Shown: positions 8,385-10,538 of the stretch, in pieces
How positions within the stretch are numbered: position 1 is the first letter of the stretch
Layout of the letters: each line of letters opens with the position of its first letter
Assembly: GCA_910577085.1 (NCBI GenBank)
Contig: CAJTLE010000101.1
Location: forward strand, 1 to 10,538
DNA: 10,538 nt
Direction of reading: 5' to 3'
Origin: an uncultured Allobaculum sp.
GTDB lineage: Bacteria; Bacillota_I; Bacilli_A; Erysipelotrichales; Erysipelotrichaceae
Translations under genes and position numbers: made by a program
The notes under the pieces: generated by a model
The model's database searches: none
Told to the model about the DNA's origin: nothing
Seen by the model: the letters and a program-made list of their open reading frames with translations, nothing else

Positions 8385-8392
8385 TCTCCCTT
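8385..8392 (-). promoter_or_regulatory. jetA ribosome binding site that sets the start
   Basis: On the - strand AAGGGAGA precedes the ATG at 8376-8378 with a 6-nt gap. No comparable site precedes the upstream in-frame ATG at 8490-8492, so the shorter JetA is preferred. Confidence 0.75.
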
Positions 8393-8495
8393 CTGTAAAA
8401 CAAATCGACAGCTGCAAGGGTGTCGATACGGATTTCTTTGTTTTTTTTCTTATCCACGGACGGTGGAAAAAAGAGAAGAACAGGAAAAACATTCA

Positions 8496-9473
8496 TCAGG
8501 CTTTATAGTGGCTGGCATTGAGAATTTCCTGGGGAATATAAGATCCCTGTTTCCAGAGAGCCAGAATCTGATCTCTAAAGTCAGAGTCAAAATAAGAAAA
8601 GAAGCAGTCGCCTTCTGTTTCAATCTGACCTTCTTTATAAACCGGCATCAAACGACCGGAAGCCATCTGCGCTCTGGCTTGCTCAAGCATGGCAAGATAC
8701 CCTGGCTTCCAGGGAACAATTTGAATGTCCGGGTATCTGGAAGCAAAAGATTCATAAATCCGGATGCCTTCGTAGTCCAGATCGCCCCAGTAATACACAG
8801 TCGTAAGACTTTGCTTCTGGCTTTCCGTTCCAAACTGAAGCAGATCCATAAACGTGCTTTCGATACGACGGCCGCCTCCATAAGCGACCGACTGAATGGG
8901 AAAGCCTAAAATGGCCGGCTGGTTTTGGTGGATCAGGTTTCGAATTGACACAAAAGGATCCAGGTTTTCAACAATCAGAAGATTGCCAGGCTCGTTAGAA
9001 CGGCTGACGACGGATAGCGGCTCGCACGTCTGATAAAAGGCCAGCTTTTCAAGATCGAGCCCCAGATTTTTACAAAGACGCTCGCCATGCCTGGCCAGTA
9101 TTTTCTCCTGGCCAAAAATTTCAAAACTGCGCTCATTGCAGGAGACAGGCTCACAGGCAGAGTGATCTGCCAGCCAGTTCTGCAGGGCATAAATCATTGG
9201 CTGATCCTGCTCAAATTGAGCAGGATGTTTTTTATAGAAGGCAGCGGAAAGCGGTGGATGAATGGTACGGTCTGCCTGAATCACAAGCGGAGTGTGATCG
9301 ACTTTGGGTTTCACTTTCCGGTAGCGCTGGTAGAGCGGCGGTCGTTTGCCATTGAACCCCGAGCTTTTGACAGGGACCAATTTGTTTGCGGCGACTTGCT
9401 TTTCAATGTAGTCAACACCTTGCTGGTAGGTTTCAAATTTTGAGATAAGTTCTTCAACTGGAATTCCGATCAT
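8496..9473 (-). CDS. jetD: Wadjet JetD, Toprim (topoisomerase VI-like) DNA nuclease
   Basis: JetD (MksG) is the effector of Wadjet: a metal-dependent nuclease related to topoisomerase VI subunit A that cuts DNA captured by the JetABC motor. The 325 residues carry the family's core in order. NERSFEIFGQEKIL (113-126) is the conserved S-x-E-x-F-x-x-E-K block. NLLIVEN (164-170) holds the candidate Toprim glutamate E169. YYWGDLDYEGIRIY (227-240) holds the metal-binding DxD pair D231/D233. IPQEIL (313-318) is the conserved C-terminal motif. All expected catalytic residues are present, so the nuclease looks intact. Residues 1-110 form a helical DNA-binding or docking region. It is the first gene of the operon, whereas type I systems have it last. 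No Shine-Dalgarno site precedes the ATG and no in-frame upstream start exists. An extended -10 ends 6 nt before the ATG. Confidence 0.93.
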   Translation of the reverse strand: MIGIPVEELISKFETYQQGVDYIEKQVAANKLVPVKSSGFNGKRPPLYQRYRKVKPKVDHTPLVIQADRTIHPPLSAAFYKKHPAQFEQDQPMIYALQNWLADHSACEPVSCNERSFEIFGQEKILARHGERLCKNLGLDLEKLAFYQTCEPLSVVSRSNEPGNLLIVENLDPFVSIRNLIHQNQPAILGFPIQSVAYGGGRRIESTFMDLLQFGTESQKQSLTTVYYWGDLDYEGIRIYESFASRYPDIQIVPWKPGYLAMLEQARAQMASGRLMPVYKEGQIETEGDCFFSYFDSDFRDQILALWKQGSYIPQEILNASHYKA

Positions 9474-9479
9474 TTCTCT

Positions 9480-9488
9480 ATTGTAACA
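9480..9488 (-). promoter_or_regulatory. Candidate extended -10 promoter of jetDABC
   Basis: Read on the - strand, TGTTACAAT is a TGn-extended -10 with 5 of 6 matches to TATAAT. Initiation 7 nt past the hexamer falls on the A of the jetD ATG, giving a leaderless mRNA. No -35 is recognisable at 16-18 bp, which extended -10 promoters can tolerate. The same bases lie within an 11-bp dyad, ATTGTAACAAT (9480-9490). Confidence 0.4.
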
Positions 9489-9811
9489 ATTTTGATCTCG
9501 ACCTGAGTGTTCGCTTGACTATTGGGCCAAATTTAAAGGGAATTTCAGAAAATAGGCATCAATTCTCGAAGAACTTGGCTTTCATGTTGATTCGATCAAT
9601 CGGCAGATCTCATGAGAGTATCCTTTTGGAAGGACAGTCGAGATCACTGACCAGAGTGATTTGGGCAGAGATCAGACAGGGGGAGTGTCTGTTCATCGAT
9701 TCATTCTTGTCTGCTGGAACTGCGGACTTGCTCCTGATTCGACCATACGCATTTGTTCTTGCTGACGGCAGATACCAATCCATTCAAAAGCCGCCCCATC
9801 GAAAGAGAAGC

Positions 9812-9877
9812 GATAAGCTCTCATTCTGTTGATACGACTTCTTATATTTGTCGCGTTCAATAGAATGGGAGCTTATC
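9812..9877. repeat. Long near-perfect hairpin in the spacer
   Basis: ATAAGCTCTCATTCT (9813-9827) pairs with AGAATGGGAGCTTAT (9862-9876) over 15 positions, with one G-U (or C-A) exception. A closing G-C pair lies outside, and GTTGA/TTCAA and CGAC/GTCG segments continue inward. It is not directly followed by a T-run, but T7 lies at 9897-9903. It could be a processed small RNA, a weak terminator or a remnant of a miniature inverted-repeat element. Confidence 0.65.
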
Positions 9878-10251
9878 TCACTCGATGACGCCGGTCTTTT
9901 TTTCTATGACCAAAGCTCCTTCTAAATCTGTTTGAATATAGAATAATGGCTTGTGATTCTTATGTCTGAAAATGCATTGGTTTCTAAGCGTTAAACGGAG
10001 GATTGATGGGGTATTTCTTTGAAATTGGATAAGGGTTGAATGAAAGAATTCCTGCATTCATTGAATCTCTTTAAACGGATTGACAGACCATAGAGATCCG
10101 AATCGCAGAAACACTTGAACCTAAAGCAAAAATCCTTTCTGGCTCGAGACATTTTTCTTGACAGAAACCACCCCAAAGAAGTACTGTGAAACAGACAAGT
10201 CAAATACCTGTCTGTCCAGCCGATGGACTGAGATTTCTCAGGAAATCACAC

Positions 10252-10280
10252 ATTGTGAAAATTTTAATTAATTTCACAAT
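10252..10280. promoter_or_regulatory. AT-rich dyad upstream of the first rRNA promoter
   Basis: ATTGTGAAA (10252-10260) and TTTCACAAT (10272-10280) form a perfect 9-bp inverted repeat around an 11-nt AT-only centre. It ends 5 nt before the -35 of the promoter at 10286, where an UP element or an activator/repressor site would be expected. The bound factor is unknown. Confidence 0.5.
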
Positions 10281-10285
10281 ATTGC

Positions 10286-10314
10286 TTGCATTCGGATACC
10301 TGTGATGGTATTCT
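10286..10314 (+). promoter_or_regulatory. rRNA operon promoter, upstream copy
   Basis: TTGCAT (10286-10291), a 17-bp spacer and TATTCT (10309-10314). TGG directly before the -10 makes it an extended -10 as well. AT-rich DNA lies upstream. It fits the first of two tandem promoters driving the rRNA operon beyond the right edge. Confidence 0.6.
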
Positions 10315-10424
10315 ATATGAGCGTTAAGGAACTGCTTAAAACAAACAGATCTGAAACGCAAATCATCTTTAGATATCGAATAAAACATCGCTTGAAAGTT
10401 TTGAGAAAAACTTCACAAAAGATG

Positions 10425-10453
10425 TTGACTTCTTATCTGGCAGATGATAAGAT
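10425..10453 (+). promoter_or_regulatory. rRNA operon promoter, downstream copy
   Basis: TTGACT (10425-10430), an exact 17-bp spacer and TAAGAT (10448-10453), preceded by A/T-rich DNA like an UP element. The predicted start is about 10460, directly ahead of the leader hairpin and boxA. This is the stronger of the two promoters by consensus. TCTTATC (10431-10437) and GATAAGA (10446-10452) form a 7-bp dyad that spans the spacer and the -10. Confidence 0.8.
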
Positions 10454-10462
10454 AAACAAGCC

Positions 10463-10489
10463 TTGTGAGGGAAATTGATTCACTCACAA
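10463..10489 (+). promoter_or_regulatory. rRNA leader hairpin
   Basis: TTGTGAG pairs with CTCACAA (7 bp). One mismatch follows, then GAA/TTC around an ATTGA loop. It starts about 3 nt after the predicted transcription start, so it would form the 5' end of the pre-rRNA. As DNA it is also a TTGTGA-N15-TCACAA dyad. Confidence 0.6.
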
Positions 10490-10494
10490 ACAGA

Positions 10495-10510
10495 TGGCTC
10501 TTTGAAAACT
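10495..10510 (+). promoter_or_regulatory. boxA-type antitermination sequence of an rRNA leader
   Basis: TGGCTCTTTGAAAACT matches the GCTCTTTGAAAACT element that precedes 16S rRNA in many Bacillota and is bound by NusB/NusE for rRNA antitermination. Together with the promoters it shows that a 16S gene should start shortly beyond the window. Confidence 0.85.
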
Positions 10511-10538
10511 CTGATTACAGACAATTCAATATTCGAAA

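Larger units (their letters stand above)
9474..10251. other. Non-coding spacer between jetD and the next rRNA promoters
   Basis: No gene in this ~780-nt region can be supported. The longest + strand frame (about 9515-9832) needs a TTG start without a ribosome site, resembles nothing I know, and ends inside a hairpin. The region holds a long hairpin (9812-9877) with a T7 run at 9897-9903, and 6-bp dyads at 9643-9660 and 9673-9691. A 7-bp hairpin lies at 10191-10215. Two perfect TTGACA hexamers (10080-10085 and 10158-10163) lack a good -10. A GGAGG precedes an 8-codon frame (10006-10032). Any of this may be decayed DNA or regulatory sequence for the downstream rRNA operon. Confidence 0.6.

Noticed and set aside
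8379..8492. N-terminal extension of JetA from the ATG at 8492 (564 residues).
   Set aside because: No ribosome site precedes that ATG and the added residues are a Phe/Lys-rich, low-complexity tail. The ATG at 8378 has AAGGGAGA at 6-nt spacing.
9515..9832. 105-codon + strand frame next to jetD.
   Set aside because: It needs a TTG start without a ribosome site, has no recognisable family and ends inside a strong hairpin. It is kept only as a remark on the spacer.
10080..10187. Promoters based on the perfect TTGACA hexamers at 10080 and 10158.
   Set aside because: Neither has a reasonable -10 at 16-18 bp. The best is TACTGT at 18 bp for the second, with 3 of 6 matches.
1241..10251. Transposase, integrase, attachment site or CRISPR array explaining the arrival of the jet cassette.
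   Set aside because: No such gene, no direct repeats flanking the cassette and no regularly spaced repeats were seen. The rRNA flanks are the only visible recombination substrates.

Overview
The window looks like chromosomal DNA of a Bacillota species of moderate GC content. The rRNA sequences, the Shine-Dalgarno sites, the boxA leader and the family relationships of the proteins all fit this. The order Erysipelotrichales is a guess I would not defend strongly. The window lies between two rRNA operons on the + strand. The 3' end of a 23S gene, a short tRNA-less spacer, a 5S gene and a terminator fill about 1-565. The last ~290 bases (about 10250-10538) hold two good promoters, a leader hairpin and a boxA-type antitermination sequence, so a second rRNA operon should begin just past the right edge.

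Everything coding between these operons is on the - strand, head-on to the rRNA transcription expected from the right. At 638-1228 is a RimJ/RimL-type GNAT acetyltransferase. After a bidirectional terminator (1548-1594) comes a four-gene cassette, read right to left: jetD (8496-9473), jetA (6798-8378), jetB (6133-6801) and jetC (1652-6133). This is a complete Wadjet (JetABCD / MksBEFG-like) system: an SMC-type ATPase with kleisin and KITE partners plus a Toprim nuclease. Such systems recognise small circular DNA by loop extrusion and cut it. The order D-A-B-C, the 1493-residue JetC and a small non-canonical JetB suggest the Wadjet type III branch; that subtype is from memory and was not checked by a search.

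The genes form a tight operon. jetA/jetB overlap as ATGA, jetB/jetC overlap as TAATG, and jetC runs into the terminator at 1548-1594. Only jetD and jetA are separated, by 117 nt. jetD has no clear Shine-Dalgarno site, but an extended -10 lies where it would start a leaderless mRNA.

The ~0.8 kb between jetD and the next rRNA promoters (9474-10251) holds no gene I can support. It does contain a long near-perfect hairpin (9812-9877) and several short inverted repeats. Points most worth a second look are: the cassette's position between rRNA operons; Asn in place of Glu after the JetC Walker B aspartate; a sliding-clamp-like QAALF at the JetC C-terminus; two TTGTGA-N15-TCACAA dyads exactly 210 bp apart around the tandem rRNA promoters; and a degenerate 42-bp tandem repeat between the acetyltransferase and jetC.
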